64,000 nucleotides of DNA from Marinicella algicola (lineage in GTDB: Bacteria > Pseudomonadota > Gammaproteobacteria > Xanthomonadales > Marinicellaceae). A program made the position numbers and the translations under genes. The stretch covers positions 1,800,501 to 1,864,500 of the forward strand of contig NZ_JAQOMR010000001.1 in the NCBI RefSeq assembly GCF_028401385.1. Direction: 5' to 3'. The notes beneath the pieces are model-generated. The model saw only the letters and a list, made by a program, of their open reading frames with translations, was not told where the DNA came from and did not search any database. Shown in pieces: positions 27,606 to 38,650 of the stretch. Each line of letters starts with the position of its first letter. Within the stretch, counting starts at the first letter, position 1.

Positions 27606-28613
27606 ATGAGCAAGAGCCGGGTGTGGACCCATATTGATTTCGATGCCGAAGGCGTTCAGACGGATAACGCCTATGTCCCTTATTCCCCGGATCATTCCGC
27701 CTACGGAATGATCCCCGTGCCCATGATCTGCATTCGCGGCGGAGATGGCCCCACGGCGCTGTTCACAGCCGGCACCCATGGCGACGAATATGAGGGACAG
27801 ATTGCGCTTTTGAAGCTTGCCCGCGAACTGGCAGACATGGAGATTTACGGCAGGGTCATCATCCTTCCGGCATTGAACCGGCCTGCAGTTATGGCCGGAA
27901 AGAGAAACTCACCACTGGACGGCGGCAATCTCAACCGGTGTTTCCCCGGTGACAGCAATGGCGGTCCGACATCGATGATCGCCCATTATATTACGAGTGA
28001 ACTCTTTCCCCTGGCTGATCTGGTCATCGACGTTCATTCGGGTGGTTTCTCCCTCGATCATTTGCCCTTGGCACTGGCACGTCCAGGACGGACAGATGTT
28101 GAAACGGCCGAAATCCGCAAACTCCTCAGAAGTTTTGCCGCCCCGATCGGCCTGGTGACGTCAGGTGTTGGCGGCGGCGGCGGTTCAACGCTTTATGCCG
28201 CAGCGGAGGCCAGCGGCATTCCCGCGCTGACCACCGAGCTCGGCAGCGGGGTAACCTTGTCCGCAAAAGGGCTGGCGATCGCCGAGACTGGTCTCCGGCG
28301 GGTTCTCGTTGACTACAGCATCGCCGACAGCTTTGATCTTCCTCAGCCGGAACCGATGCAGCTCATGTGTTCTCTCGGTCCGAAAATGACAATTTACGCG
28401 CCACATGCAGGTCTGTTCGAGCCGAGCGCAAGGCCGGGTGATGCTGTGTCCAAGGGGCAGTTTGCTGGCAGTCTGCATCATCTCGACGCGCCGATGGCGC
28501 CGCCCACCGCCCTCACCTTCGCCACAGATGGATTGGTAACATGGCGTCGTTTCCCGACACTGTCGGCTCCGGGAGACGGCCTCTTTGGTCTTATGAGTGA
28601 GTTCAACGATTAA
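27606..28613 (+). CDS. Succinylglutamate desuccinylase/aspartoacylase-family deacylase, DoeB-like
   Basis: The 335-residue protein starts [20 protein letters not shown]. The M14-type zinc site is visible as [11 protein letters not shown] (His and Glu ligands) and later [10 protein letters not shown] (His ligand). The segment [20 protein letters not shown] is close to what I know of DoeB, which removes the N-acetyl group from N-acetyl-2,4-diaminobutyrate during ectoine breakdown. The eight-base gap to the ATPase gene implies one transcript. Substrate inference: an N-acyl amino acid imported by the adjoining transporter. Confidence 0.85.
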   Translation: MSKSRVWTHIDFDAEGVQTDNAYVPYSPDHSAYGMIPVPMICIRGGDGPTALFTAGTHGDEYEGQIALLKLARELADMEIYGRVIILPALNRPAVMAGKRNSPLDGGNLNRCFPGDSNGGPTSMIAHYITSELFPLADLVIDVHSGGFSLDHLPLALARPGRTDVETAEIRKLLRSFAAPIGLVTSGVGGGGGSTLYAAAEASGIPALTTELGSGVTLSAKGLAIAETGLRRVLVDYSIADSFDLPQPEPMQLMCSLGPKMTIYAPHAGLFEPSARPGDAVSKGQFAGSLHHLDAPMAPPTALTFATDGLVTWRRFPTLSAPGDGLFGLMSEFND

Positions 28614-29221
28614 GTAAACGGACGCTTCCGCGAAAGGTTTCATTCCAAGCGTCCGGCATAGGGTGCGACGATGTTGTAAAAGAGAATGCGAAGCCCGGCT
28701 GGGCCGATCATCGTGATCGCCGCATACATCGCCTTTCCAGGCCCGGCGATCCGTCGCTGCGCCTTGCGGAGCCAACCGCGAAGAGCTGATTTCGCACGTG
28801 AAGTGAAACCCAACATCGCGCCCGGTTTTCTTGGCGGCGATTGACAAGACGGCAGGCTGGATTCGGCCCCTTTTCTGCCGGTCCGGAGCGCGCCCCCATT
28901 TCAGTCATTGAAGCTCCACCATTGGTTGCTTGAAAGCTGACCTATTATAAAACGCATGCCCGATATTTCGGCAGGACAGGTTTTCAGCGAAGATCGAGCG
29001 CTGTTCACTTTTTGCGGGTACGGCTTTATATTTGGGTGTTCTCAAAGGCCTCAATAACCAAGGAATCATGAAACTCTGAACAAAGCTCGCTCTCTCTTGC
29101 ATGGCGCGGTACGGGCAGCCTATTGTTTCGTGGATTTCCTGTTCAAATTACAACCAAAACAGATACTGTTCTTCACCAAACGCACTGCTCCGCAAGTTCC
29201 ACAAACAGGGAGACGACCCGT
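28614..29221 (+). other. Intergenic stretch between the two transport operons
   Basis: No supported gene. An 8-bp stem (GGACGCTT at 28620-28627 with AAGCGTCC at 28647-28654) directly after the deacylase may act as a transcript end, but no T-run follows. A short antisense peptide (GKAMYAAITMIGPAGLRIL) at 28640-28740 looks like a gene remnant that I cannot identify. Confidence 0.4.
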
Positions 29222-30828
29222 ATGAAAAGAAACTTCTGCTTTCCGCCTGCCTCGCGCTCGTCATAGCCGCGCCTGCCTTTGCGGCAAACCCGCAGCCGGA
29301 CGAAAAGCTGGCCGATAACCAGAACCTTAACTATTGGCTGCTCGATGCCATCAAGACCAAAGATCCGCAACTCAACAGTGCGGTCGAAGGCTCAGATGTG
29401 GCACGGCAGCTCTTTGAGGGCCTCTATAACCAGAATTATGCCGGTGAGCTTGTGCCGGGCGTTGCTACCGATTACGAGGTTTCCGAAGATCAGACCGTCT
29501 ATACTTTCCACCTGCGTCCCGAGGCCAAATGGTCGAACGGCGAGCCGGTAACGGCTGAGGATTTTGTGTTTGCATGGCAGCGCCTTGCTGATCCGGCAAC
29601 CGGTTCGACCTATGCCTGGTATGAAGAGCTGATGAATGTGAAAAATGCCTCCGCGATCGTCGCTGGCGAAGTGGATCCTTCAGAGCTCGGTGTCAAGGCT
29701 GTTGATGATCACACATTCGAGGTCACGCTTGGGAGCCCGATCCCCTATTTCATCAAGATGACGACACACACATCAACCTTTCCGGTCAATAGGGCCGTGG
29801 TTGAGGAGTTTGGCGATCAGTGGACGCTGCCGGAAAACATGGTTGGCAACGGCGCTTACAAGCTTGTTGAAGACAAACTTGGCCAGGATCTGACCCTCGA
29901 GCGCAACGAGAACTACTGGGACAACGACAACACCGTCATCGAAACCATCCATTTCCAGGCGATCAACGACAAGAACGCAGCGCTGACGCGTTATCTTGCC
30001 GGTGAACTGGACCGTATTGAGCTGCCTTCCGGCCAGTTCCCGCGTTTGAAGGAAGAATATCCGGATCAGACCCATGCTGTGCCGAGATCCTGCACCTATG
30101 CTTATCTGTTCAACGTTTCCGAAAAGGGCCCGGAAGCGCTGAAGGATGTGCGTGTGCGCAAGGCGCTTTCCTATGCGCTGAACCGCGATATCATCGTCGA
30201 CAACATTACCCGCGGCGGCCAGAAACCTGCCTATAGCTGGACCTATTACGCCACCGCCGATTTCCAGCCGCCGGTCACCGACTATTCGCAATGGTCGCAA
30301 GAAGAGCGCAATGAGAAAGCAGTCGAGCTTCTCAAGGAAGCCGGGTACGACAAGAGCAATCCGCTGGAACTGACGCTTTCCTACAATACCTCCGATGACC
30401 ACAAGAAAATCGCGATTGCGGCGCAGCAGTTCTGGAAGGCGATTGGCGTCAATGTCACGCTCAACAATACGGAATGGAAGGTTTATCTCGACAACCTCAA
30501 GAACTACAATTTTGATATCGGCCGCTACGCCTGGTGCGGCGACTATGACGAAGCGTCCACCTATCTTGATTATTTCCGCTCCGGCGGCATGAATTATGGC
30601 GGTTTTGACGACCCCGATTATGATGCTGTGATGAAGGCATCGCTGACGGCGGAAGATCCGTCGGCCGATTACGACAAGGCCGAGCAAATCCTGGCCGAGG
30701 AAATGCCATTGGCGCCGATCTACTTTTATTCGACGCCGGTCATGGTTCCTGCCGATGTGAAGGGGCTACCGGTCGATAACGTGCTGCAGAACTGGTATGC
30801 GAAAGACATCTATCGCGTGGCCGATTAA
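29222..30828 (+). CDS. oppA: Oligopeptide ABC transporter substrate-binding protein (OppA-type)
   Basis: The protein has a signal peptide (KLLLSACLALVIAAPAFAAN), then the SBP family 5 fold: VARQLFEGLYNQNYAGELVP, TVYTFHLRPEAKWSNGEPVT, MVGNGAYKLVEDKLGQDLTL and RVRKALSYALNRDIIVDNI. ATG at 29222 is out of frame by one A (ATGAAAAGAAAC). The true N-terminus is probably MKKKLLL, giving about 535 residues. The sequence is close to enterobacterial OppA/MppA. It binds peptides in the periplasm for the permease genes that follow. Confidence 0.88.
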
Positions 30829-30968
30829 GGTCTGAAACCGGCTTGGCAGATGCGGCATTGACTGCCGCATCTGCTGAAGCGCATCATCCGTTTCGTTCGA
30901 AACCCGCTCAGTCGTCGCCAGCATGGCAGTGCGGCGGGCCGGATTATAAGGCAGAGCCTGCCCGCATC

Positions 30969-31894
30969 ATGACCGGTTATGTTATCAAGCGCCTGTTTCT
31001 GGCAGTTCCGACGATCCTGCTTCTGATCGTCTTTTCTTTCTTTCTTATGCATGCCGCGCCAGGGGCCCATTCTCGTCTGAGCGCGCCTTGCCGCCGCAGG
31101 TTCTCGCGAATATCAACGCGAAGTACGGCCTCGATCAGGCGTTGTGGAAGCAACTTCTCGATTATGTCTGGGGCATCGTGTCGCGGTTCGATTTCGGGCC
31201 GTCTTTCGTCTACCCCGACCAGACAGTGAACTCGATCATCGCGCAGGGTTTTCCCGTCACACTGACCTATGGTTTGCTGTCCGCCATTGTTGCCGTGCTT
31301 ATCGGGGTTACGCTGGGTGTGGTTGCTGCTGTCAGGCATAATAGCTGGATTGACAGCCTGGCGGTGGGCATTTCGGTGGGCGCACAGGTCTTGCCCAATT
31401 TCGTCATGGCCCCGATCCTTGTGCTGGTGTTCACGTTGTGGCTGCGCTGGCTGCCCGGTGGCGGCTGGGAAGGGCTCGGTCATCCGGCCTATATGGTGAT
31501 GCCCGTCATTGCGCTGTCGACTTCATACATGGCGTCAATTGCCCGCATTACCCGCTCTTCCATGCTGGAAGTGCTGAACTCAAACCATATCCGCACTGCA
31601 AAAGCCAAGGGCCTGCCGATGCGGCGGGTGGTGATGCGCCATGCGTTGAAACCGTCGCTTCTGCCGGTGATTTCCTATCTCGGACCAGCCTTTGTCGGCA
31701 TGATCACCGGTTCGGTTGTGATCGACATGTATTTCTCGACCGGTGGTATCGGCAAATTCTTCGTCGAGTCGGCGCTTAACCGCGACTATGCGGTGATGAT
31801 GGGCATTACCATCCTGCTCGGTGCGCTGACCATCGCCTTCAACCTTTTTGTCGATATCCTCTACGCCTGGATCGACCCGAAAATCAGGTATTGA
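30969..31894 (+). CDS. oppB: Oligopeptide ABC transporter permease (OppB-type), one frameshift near 31065
   Basis: MTGYVIKRLFLAVPTILLLI is the standard first membrane span. A missing G in CCAGGGGCCC moves the frame, and the rest reads GPFSSERALPPQVLANINAK onward. The EAA loop region is HIRTAKAKGLPMRRVVMRHA. The C-terminus ends in DILYAWIDPKIRY. About 308 residues with six predicted spans. It lies 140 bp after oppA and 3 bp before oppC. Confidence 0.88.
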
Positions 31895-31897
31895 GCC

Positions 31898-32823
31898 ATG
31901 CTGATCGAGAGACAGAAAATGGAAAGTCTTTCTGAAGCCCTGGCCGACAGGGTGGAGAAGGGCCGCTCGCCCTGGGCTGATGCCAGGGTTAGGTTTTTCA
32001 GAAACAGGCAGGCTGTCATCGGGCTCTGTCTTTTGATCTTTGTTTTGGCCTTTGCAGGTTTCGGTCCGCTGATAGCCCGCTGGCCGATTGATGAGATCGA
32101 TTTCATGGTGATGGGCGATATCGTTCGTGACGGCGCGCCATCACTGGCCAATGGCCACTATTTCGGCACCGACGATCTGGGCCGCGATCTCTTTGCTCGT
32201 ACGGTTCTCGGAACGCAGATATCGCTTGCCGTCGGTCTCATAGGGGCTGCCATCGCCGTGATCGTCGGCACTATTTATGGTGCAGTCTCGGGCTTTCTGG
32301 GCGGACGGGTCGACAATGTGATGATGAGAACGGTCGATATTCTGCTCGCCATCCCCTACATGTTCGTGCTGATTCTGCTGTTGGTCATGTTCGGCCGCTC
32401 CGTGGTGCTCCTGTTCGTCGGTATCGGACTTTTGTCGTGGCTTGATATGAGCCGCATCGTGCGTGGACAGACCCTTTCGCTCAAGGGCCGCGAATATGTC
32501 GAGGCGGCGCGGGCGACGGGCGTTGCGTCCAGCACCATTATCCGACGTCATATCGTCCCCAATCTTCTGGGTGTCGTTATTGTCTATGCGACGCTGCTGG
32601 TGCCCGGCATGATCCTTTCCGAAAGCTTCATTTCATTCCTTGGTCTCGGGGTTCAGGAGCCTTTGACCAGTCTCGGAGCGCTGATATCGGAAGGGGCTGC
32701 AACCATGAATTACGGCACGCTGTGGCAGCTCATCTTTCCGCTTTTCTTCTTCATCGTCACATTGTTTTCGTTCTTTTTCTGGGCGACGGTTTGCGCGATG
32801 CACTAGATCCGAAGGACCGTTGA
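31898..32823 (+). CDS. oppC: Oligopeptide ABC transporter permease (OppC-type)
   Basis: The N-terminal cytoplasmic arm (SPWADARVRFFRNRQAVIGL) leads into the membrane part. The EAA loop is EYVEAARATGVASSTIIRRH. HYFGTDDLGRDLFARTVLGT is the usual OppC motif. One base appears to be missing near 32782 (TTTCTGGGC). The correct end is GDGLRDALDPKDR at 32823, one base before oppD. The uncorrected frame stops at 32806. Confidence 0.88.
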
Positions 32824-32824
32824 C

Positions 32825-33827
32825 ATGGCGCTTCTCGATGTCTCCAATCTGAATATCCAGTTCTCCACCAATTCCGGGCCGGTTTTCGCGGTGCGTGGTG
32901 TCGATCTCAGTCTTGAGCGCGGTGAGACGCTTGCCATCGTCGGTGAAAGCGGTTCGGGCAAGAGCCAGACGGTTTTTGCGATGATGGGGCTTCTGGCTGC
33001 CAATGGCGTGGCATCCGGTTCGGTTAAATTTGACGGAACCGAAATTCTCAATGCACCGCCGCAGGTCATCAATCCCATCCGTGCCGACCGCATGGCCATT
33101 ATCTTTCAGGACCCGATGACCTCGCTCAACCCCTATATGCGGGTCTCCGAGCAGATGGCGGAAGTGTTGCAGCTTCACAGGGGCTTGTCGAAACGGTCCG
33201 CGATTGCGGAATGCGTGCGCATGCTTGACGCCGTCCGTATTCCCGACGCGAAGTCGCGGATCAACCTTTATCCGCATGAGTTTTCCGGTGGTATGCGTCA
33301 GCGCGTCATGATTGCCATGGCGCTTCTTTGTCATCCCGAAGTGCTGATTGCCGATGAACCGACCACGGCGCTCGATGTGACGGTTCAGGCCCAGATCATG
33401 CAGCTTCTCGCCGACTTGCGGCGTGATTTCGGCATGGCGCTTATCTTGATCACGCATGATCTCGGTGTGGTCGCTGGCTCCGCCGAAAAGGCTATAGTGA
33501 TGTATGGCGGGCAGATTATGGAAAAGGGCCCTGTTGATGCCCTTTTCAAGGATGCAACGCATCCTTATACGCGCGGCCTCATCAGCTCCATTCCGCGTGT
33601 TGATCGCAATGACGATCTCGCTCAGTTCCATTCCCGGCAACCCGCCTAATATGGCGCATATGCAGAAGGGCTGTCCGTTTGCGCCGCGCTGCGATTTTGC
33701 CGGTGAGGACTGTCTTGATCACCTCGACCCATTGACGGAATTCGCACCGGGACGGCTGCGCGCCTGCAACCGCTCAGTTGCCGATGTGGCGGGCGCCGGC
33801 GTCGAAGCCGGAGGAGATGTGCAATGA
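32825..33827 (+). CDS. oppD: Oligopeptide ABC transporter ATPase (OppD-type), frameshift near 33625
   Basis: Walker A (GESGSGKSQTVFAMMGLL), signature SGGMRQRVMIAMALLCHPEV and Walker B (LIADEPTTALDVTVQAQ) are present. After one indel near 33625 the C-terminal oligopeptide-family tail continues as GNPPNMAHMQKGCPFAPRCD, with its conserved cysteines. The stop at 33825-33827 overlaps the oppF ATG. Without correction the protein stops early at 33649. Confidence 0.9.
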
Positions 33828-34841
33828 CCGGTGATGCTCTATTGAAGGCTGAAGATATCCGCGTCACTTTCGAGATTTATCGCTCGGGTGGCATGCCCTG
33901 GGAAAAACCGCTGGCTTTGCACGCCGTCAATGGCGTCAGCTTCGAACTTCGCGCCGGAGAAACCCTGGGCATTGTCGGGGAATCGGGGTGCGGCAAGTCG
34001 ACACTGGCGCGCGCCATCATACGCATGGTGCCTGCGACCGGATCGGCGCGCTGGAACGATGAAGCGGATCTGTTGAAACTGTCTCCGCGTGAGATGATGC
34101 GCTATCGCAGTGATATTCAGATGATCTTTCAGGATCCGCTGGCCAGCCTCAACCCCCGTATGCAGGTCGGCGATATTATTGCCGAACCGCTGATCACCCA
34201 CCAGAAGGGCGTATCGAAGAGTGAGGTGCGCGAACGGGTTCAGGAGATGATGAGCCGTGTCGGTCTTCTGCCCAACCAGATCAATCGTTATCCGCATGAG
34301 TTTTCGGGCGGCCAGTGCCAACGCATCGGCATCGCCCGTGCGCTGATTGTCCGTCCGAAACTGATCATCTGCGATGAGCCGGTCTCCGCGCTTGATGTGT
34401 CGATCCAGGCACAGGTCATCAATCTACTGATGGAGTTGCAACGGGAGCTGGGCCTCGCGCTGATGTTCATTGCCCACGACCTGTCGGTGGTCAAGCACAT
34501 CTCGACGCGGGTCATGGTGCTCTATCTCGGGCGCGTGATGGAAGTGGCTCCGAGTGACGAGCTTTATGCCGCACCGCAACATCCCTATACGCAGACCCTG
34601 CTTTCGGCCGTGCCGATTCCGATCCCGAGATCGAGCGCAACAAGAAGGCGCTTCCCATTGAAGGCGACCTGCCGAGCCCCTCAATCCGCCATCCGGCTGC
34701 GTGTTCCGCACGCGCTGCCCCCGGGCGACGGAAATCTGTACCGAGGAGGTTCCGGCTCTCCGCGCTGATCCGGACAAGGGGCCTCAACACAGCTTCGCCT
34801 GCCACCACCCCGGGCCAGAGACAGAGGCCGTGCGAGCATGA
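33824..34841 (+). CDS. oppF: Oligopeptide ABC transporter ATPase (OppF-type), frameshift near 34620
   Basis: The ATPase core has GESGCGKSTLARAIIRMVP, SGGQCQRIGIARALIVRPKL and LIICDEPVSALDVSIQAQVI. The family tail restarts after an indel near 34620 as IERNKKALPIEGDLPSPLNP and PSGCVFRTRCPRATEICTEE, and ends at TGA 34839-34841. It is the last gene of the opp operon. The gene order A-B-C-D-F is the standard one. Confidence 0.88.
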
Positions 34842-35029
34842 TTAGGTTCACACCTGTGGCACCCGGAAAGCAGCCACCTGGTTCCATAGTTGCTACATGG
34901 CAATGCCTTTGCGGTCGTCTGCACGGGCGGTCCGTGGCGTTGGTGGAGGAGTTGCCGAGCCTTTGCTTCTTCGCCTCTCGATAAATTGGGTTTGCACGAC
35001 ATGCTGAGCACGATCGTCTGTTGGTTTTG

Positions 35030-35460
35030 TTAGAGTCTGTTCAAGAAAGCGGATAGCGTGCGAGCCTCCTTGTCATGAGCTTGATCATAGCCGTCTGGAT
35101 AAAGGCGGGTCTTGTTGCTGAGAACCGCTCGAAATCCTTTGCAAGGCGGCGGTTTATGCCAAGCCATGCCAACGTTCGTTCGACAATCCAGCGCTTCGGC
35201 AAAACCTCAAACCCGGCCTGATCGCGCTTGACGATCTCTATCGGTCGCGGGCTTGCCTTTTCGACCCTGGGACCCTGATAGCCGCCGTCACTGCATATTG
35301 TCTCGATAAAGGGAAAGCGGTTTGCGAGTTTGTCGAAAACGAGCGCTGCGCCGTCCCTATCCTGTATACCCGCCGAGTGGACCTCCGCCTTGAGAAGCAT
35401 GCCCAGCGTGTCGACCAGAATGTGCCGCTTGCGGCCCTTGATCTTCTTGCCCGCATCATA
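35030..35460 (-). mobile_element. IS5-family element, transposase C-terminal part only
   Basis: The minus-strand frames (35041-35535 and an overlapping frame) encode KKIKGRKRHILVDTLGMLLK, GGYQGPRVEKASPRPIEIV, PKRWIVERTLAWLGINRRLA and a stop at 35041. This is the C-terminal DDE half of IS5-family transposases, with the last acidic residue in WIVERT. The end next to oppF (GAGTCTGTTCAAGAAAG) looks like an IS terminus. IS21 cuts off the N-terminal half at 35461, and the missing half is not found beyond IS21. Confidence 0.85.
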
Positions 35461-35582
35461 TGAGAACGGCGGTGCAAAAGTCGGCCACGAAAGCGGCGGA
35501 ATAATTCGTCCGCGGGCGGAGTAAAATCCGGCCACCTATCTTCCTTCTGCAATGAGCGCAGGAGGGACAGAGGATTTACACC

Positions 35583-37177
35583 GTGGATCTTTATCTGAAG
35601 GTTCGTCTGGCCGTCTCGGAAGGGATGAGCCGGCGTCAGGCAGCCAAACACTTCAACATATCCCGCGACAGCGTAGCGAAGATGCTGTCGTATTCGACGC
35701 CACCTGGCTATCAGCGACAATCACCAGTCCGGCGGCCGAAGCTGGACGCGTTCGTTTCGACGATCGACCACTGGTTGGATGAAGACAGACACGTGCCGCG
35801 CAAACAGCGCCATACGGCCAAGCGTGTTTTCGACCGGCTTTGTGATGAGTGCGGGTTCACCGGCGGCTATACGATTATCAAGGACTATATCCGGGAGCGG
35901 GAACAGCGCCGTCAGGAAGTGTTCGTGCCGCTTTCTCATCCGCCCGGCCATGCGCAGGCGGATTTCGGTGAGGCGACGGTGGTGATCGGCGGTGTCGAGC
36001 AGAAAGCCCGGTTCTTTGTGCTCGACCTTCCGCATAGCGACGGCTGCTACGTGCGGGCTTATCCGGCGGCGGTGGCCGAGGCCTGGATTGATGGCCACGT
36101 CCATGCGTTCGCCTTCTTCGGGGCCGTGCCGCAATCGATCGTCTATGACAATGATCGCTGCCTTGTGGCGAGGATCCTGCCTGACGGCACGCGTAAGCGG
36201 GCAACACTGTTCAGCGGGTTCCTGTCCCACTACCTGATCCGGGATCGCTATGGCCGCCCCGGCAAGGGCAATGACAAGGGTAACGTCGAGGGCCTTGTCG
36301 GTTATGCCCGGCGTAACTTCATGGTCCCCATCCCGCAGTTTGCGACCTGGGATGCGTTCAATGCCTTTCTGGAAGAACAGTGCCGGAAGCGCCAATGTGA
36401 CAGGCTGCGCGGTGAGAGCGAGACGATCGGTGAACGGCTGCAGCGCGATCTGGCGGCTATGCGCCCCTTGCCGGCGTCGCCCTTCGATGCCTGCGATCAG
36501 GCCAGCGCCAGGGTCACGGCCCAGTCTCTCGTTCGCTACAAAACCCGCGCATCGGCCAGGAGATCGGGAACGATTTCCGTTCGGAACGATGCGCATATTC
36601 AAAGTGCCGGATCGTCGCGTGCGCGAAGAGCGCACGGCGATCCGGTGACTATTCCGTGCCTGTCGCCTACGGTCATCAGGACGTTTGGGTTCGAGGCTAT
36701 GTCGACAAGGTGGTGATTGGTTGCCGCGGCGAGATCATCGCCCGCCATCCCAGGAGCTGGGATCGGGAAGATGTCATCTTCGACCCTGTTCATTACCTGC
36801 CGCTGATCGAACAGAAGATCAATGCGCTGGATCAGGCGGCCCCTCTGCAGGGCTGGGCTCTGCCGGAGGAGTTTGCGACACTGTGCCGGCTGATGGAAGG
36901 CCGCATGGCAAAGCATGGCCGGCGAGAATACGTACAGGTTCTTCGTCTGCTGGAAAGCTTCGATATGGCTGACCTGCATGCGGCGATCAAGCAAGCCCTG
37001 CAACTCGGGGCGATTGGCTTCGACGCCGTCAAACATCTGATTCTTTGCCGGATAGAGCGCCGGCCGCCGCGACTGGATCTGTCGATTTATCCCTACCTGC
37101 CGAGAGCAACCGTCGAGACGACATCGGCGAAGGCGTATATGGGCCTCCTGTCATCGGGGAAGGGAGAAGCGGCATGA
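35583..37177 (+). CDS. istA: IS21 transposase IstA, interrupted by a 100-bp palindromic insert
   Basis: Start GTG 35583. The helix-turn-helix is GMSRRQAAKHFNISRDSVAK. DDE residues are in HAQADFGEATVVIGG (D), VPQSIVYDND (D) and NDKGNVEGLVGYARRNF (E). Normal protein resumes at about 36646 as DYSVPVAYGHQDVWVRGYVD and ends at 37177. Between LVRYKT and DYSVP lie about 100 extra bases with two hairpins (36546-36645), which also change the frame. As written the transposase is inactive. The stop overlaps the istB start. Confidence 0.9.
36546..36645. repeat. Two-hairpin palindromic repeat inserted in istA (rhizobial RIME-like)
   Basis: First palindrome: GCGCATCG (36547-36554) pairs with CGATGCGC (36587-36594), with the centre GGAACGATTTCC. 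Second palindrome: CCGGATCG (36607-36614) with CGATCCGG (36638-36645), and GTGCGC (36619-36624) with GCGCAC (36630-36635). The two-palindrome, roughly 100-bp plan resembles the RIME-type elements of rhizobia as I remember them. The first palindrome also resembles the one in the hcp leader (3561-3610). Being inside an IS gene, it must have arrived after the IS and so behaves as a mobile unit. Confidence 0.8.
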
Positions 37178-37932
37178 GCACCGAAGCACCCGAGATCCTG
37201 CTTGCCCACGACCTCAAGAGCCTGAAGCTGCCGACCTTCCAGCGGGAGTATCAGAAACTGGCCCGGCTTTGCGCCACCGAGGGCGTCGACCACATCGGGT
37301 ACCTCAGCCGGCTTGCCGAGCGGGAAATGGTCGAACGGGATCGTCGCAAGGTCGAGCGGCGTATCAAGGCAGCCAAATTCCCGGTCGTCAAAAGCCTCGA
37401 CAGTTTCGACTTTGCCGCCATCCCGAAGCTCAACAAGATGCAGGTGCTGGAGCTGGCCCGCTGCGAATGGATCGAGCGTCGCGAGAACGTCATCGCTCTC
37501 GGCCCCAGCGGAACCGGGAAGACGCACATAGCGCTCGCCCTCGGCCTTTCAGCCTGCCAGAAGGGCCTGTCTGTTGGCTTCACCACAGCCGCAGCCATGG
37601 TCAGTGAGATGATGGAAGCCCGTGACGAGCGGCGTCTCTTGCGTTTCCAAAAGCAGATGGCAGGGTACAAGCTGCTGATCATCGACGAACTCGGCTTCGT
37701 GCCGCTCTCCAAGACTGGCGCGGAACTGCCGTTCGAGTTGATCTCGCAACGTTATGAGCGGGGCGCCACCCTGATCACCAGCAATTTGCCCTTTGACGAA
37801 TGGACGGAAACTCTGGGTTCGGAGCGACTGACCGGCGCTCTGCTCGACCGCGTCACGCACCATGTCAACATTCTCGAAATGAATGGCGACAGCTATCGTC
37901 TCGCCCAAAGCCGTGCCCGAAAGGCCAGCTGA
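37174..37932 (+). CDS. istB: IS21 helper ATPase IstB
   Basis: The 252-residue protein begins MSTEAPEILLAHDLKSLKLP. Walker A is GPSGTGKTHIALALG and Walker B is YKLLIIDELGFVPLS. SNLPFDEWTETLGSERLTGA is a typical IstB segment. IstB is a DnaA-like AAA+ protein that assembles on DNA and works with IstA. The frame is intact and is translationally coupled to istA. Confidence 0.95.
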   Translation: MSTEAPEILLAHDLKSLKLPTFQREYQKLARLCATEGVDHIGYLSRLAEREMVERDRRKVERRIKAAKFPVVKSLDSFDFAAIPKLNKMQVLELARCEWIERRENVIALGPSGTGKTHIALALGLSACQKGLSVGFTTAAAMVSEMMEARDERRLLRFQKQMAGYKLLIIDELGFVPLSKTGAELPFELISQRYERGATLITSNLPFDEWTETLGSERLTGALLDRVTHHVNILEMNGDSYRLAQSRARKAS

Positions 37933-38061
37933 AACCCTTCAAAATCGCTACGCAGGTATGAGGCCCCCGCTCGGGCTACGCCCTCCCGCGGGCCTCATAC
38001 CTGCGCCCGAGGTGGCCGACTTTGCTCCGCCCCGTGGCCGGTTTTTACACCGCCGTTGACA

Positions 38062-38428
38062 GGTAAGGGCAGCAGAAACCAAGAAGCTGCACGGCATCGT
38101 CTGGGGCAATCTCGATCAGATCTGGGATGTCGTCGACGAGATCGAACAGCCTGAGTTCTTCGAATATGCAAAGCTCAAACTTGGTGGACTGTTCTCACCA
38201 ACAGGAATTGAGCCGGCAAAATCAGACGAGACCCACTACGGAGATGCGCCGCCTCTTCCGAACGGTGGATTCTTGCCCGCTGATCTAGATCCATCCGAGC
38301 GAACCTTCGACGCATTGTTCGATCCGGACAGCCTTCGCTGGCGCCCCTTCGATGACACGCTTGGTAAACACGGCATGGTTTCACGGATCGTTGTCAGTCT
38401 TGATGACCGCAAAGGCGGTGACGTATGA
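38062..38428 (+). pseudogene. C-terminal fragment of an unidentified protein
   Basis: An open frame comes out of the right end of IS21 and runs for about 120 codons (KKLHGIVWGNLDQIWDVVDE, LKLGGLFSPTGIEPAKSDET, LDPSERTFDALFDPDSLRWR) to TGA 38426-38428. IS21 removed its 5' end. I do not recognise the family. It overlaps the next ATG by 4 bases, so it formed an operon with the gene that follows, probably part of the same island. Confidence 0.5.
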
Positions 38429-38650
38429 GCACCTATGCTGGTCCATCACCGCAGAGTTCCCAGATACGCCGCTCCACGGCTAGCCGTCGGCCTGCCCGGG
38501 AAGGCCTCGACGGCTACCGTGCGCTCATAGCCAGCGCAGCACCGCTGGACCATGTTCTGGCCGATACTGCCGGTTTGCATCTGGAAGTGACGGGCTCGGA
38601 CGAACCGGAGGTCATCTGCTCGCTTCCGGTCTCCTGCCCGGCCGACAATC
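38425..38650 (+). pseudogene. N-terminal fragment of a gene cut by IS3 copy B
   Basis: ATG at 38425 overlaps the previous stop. It opens [20 protein letters not shown] and continues through [20 protein letters not shown] to CPADNR, where IS3 begins. If IS3 is removed, the frame can continue into YRELALDAKGFLLGGKRLPD of the integrase region at 39845, so both parts may be one gene. Confidence 0.5.

Larger units (their letters stand above)
35461..38061 (+). mobile_element. IS21-family insertion sequence
   Basis: The ends form a 28-bp imperfect inverted repeat. The left end is TGAGAACGGCGGTGCAAAAG followed by TCGGCCAC (35461-35488). The right end, read as reverse complement, is TGTCAACGGCGGTGTAAAAA followed by CCGGCCAC (38034-38061). 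They agree at 23 of 28 positions. It carries istA and istB. No target-site duplication is visible (left flank CATCATA, right flank GGTAAGG). Together with the loss of the IS5 N-terminal half this suggests a deletion next to the element. Confidence 0.92.

Noticed and set aside
26973..28613. A 546-residue ABC ATPase-deacylase fusion protein
   Set aside because: Adding one C to TCCCTGAG near 27532 gives the normal ATPase end ([20 protein letters not shown]) and a stop 8 bases before the deacylase ATG, so the fusion is an indel artefact.
29773..30687. 304-residue minus-strand open frame
   Set aside because: It is the antisense shadow of oppA without family features.
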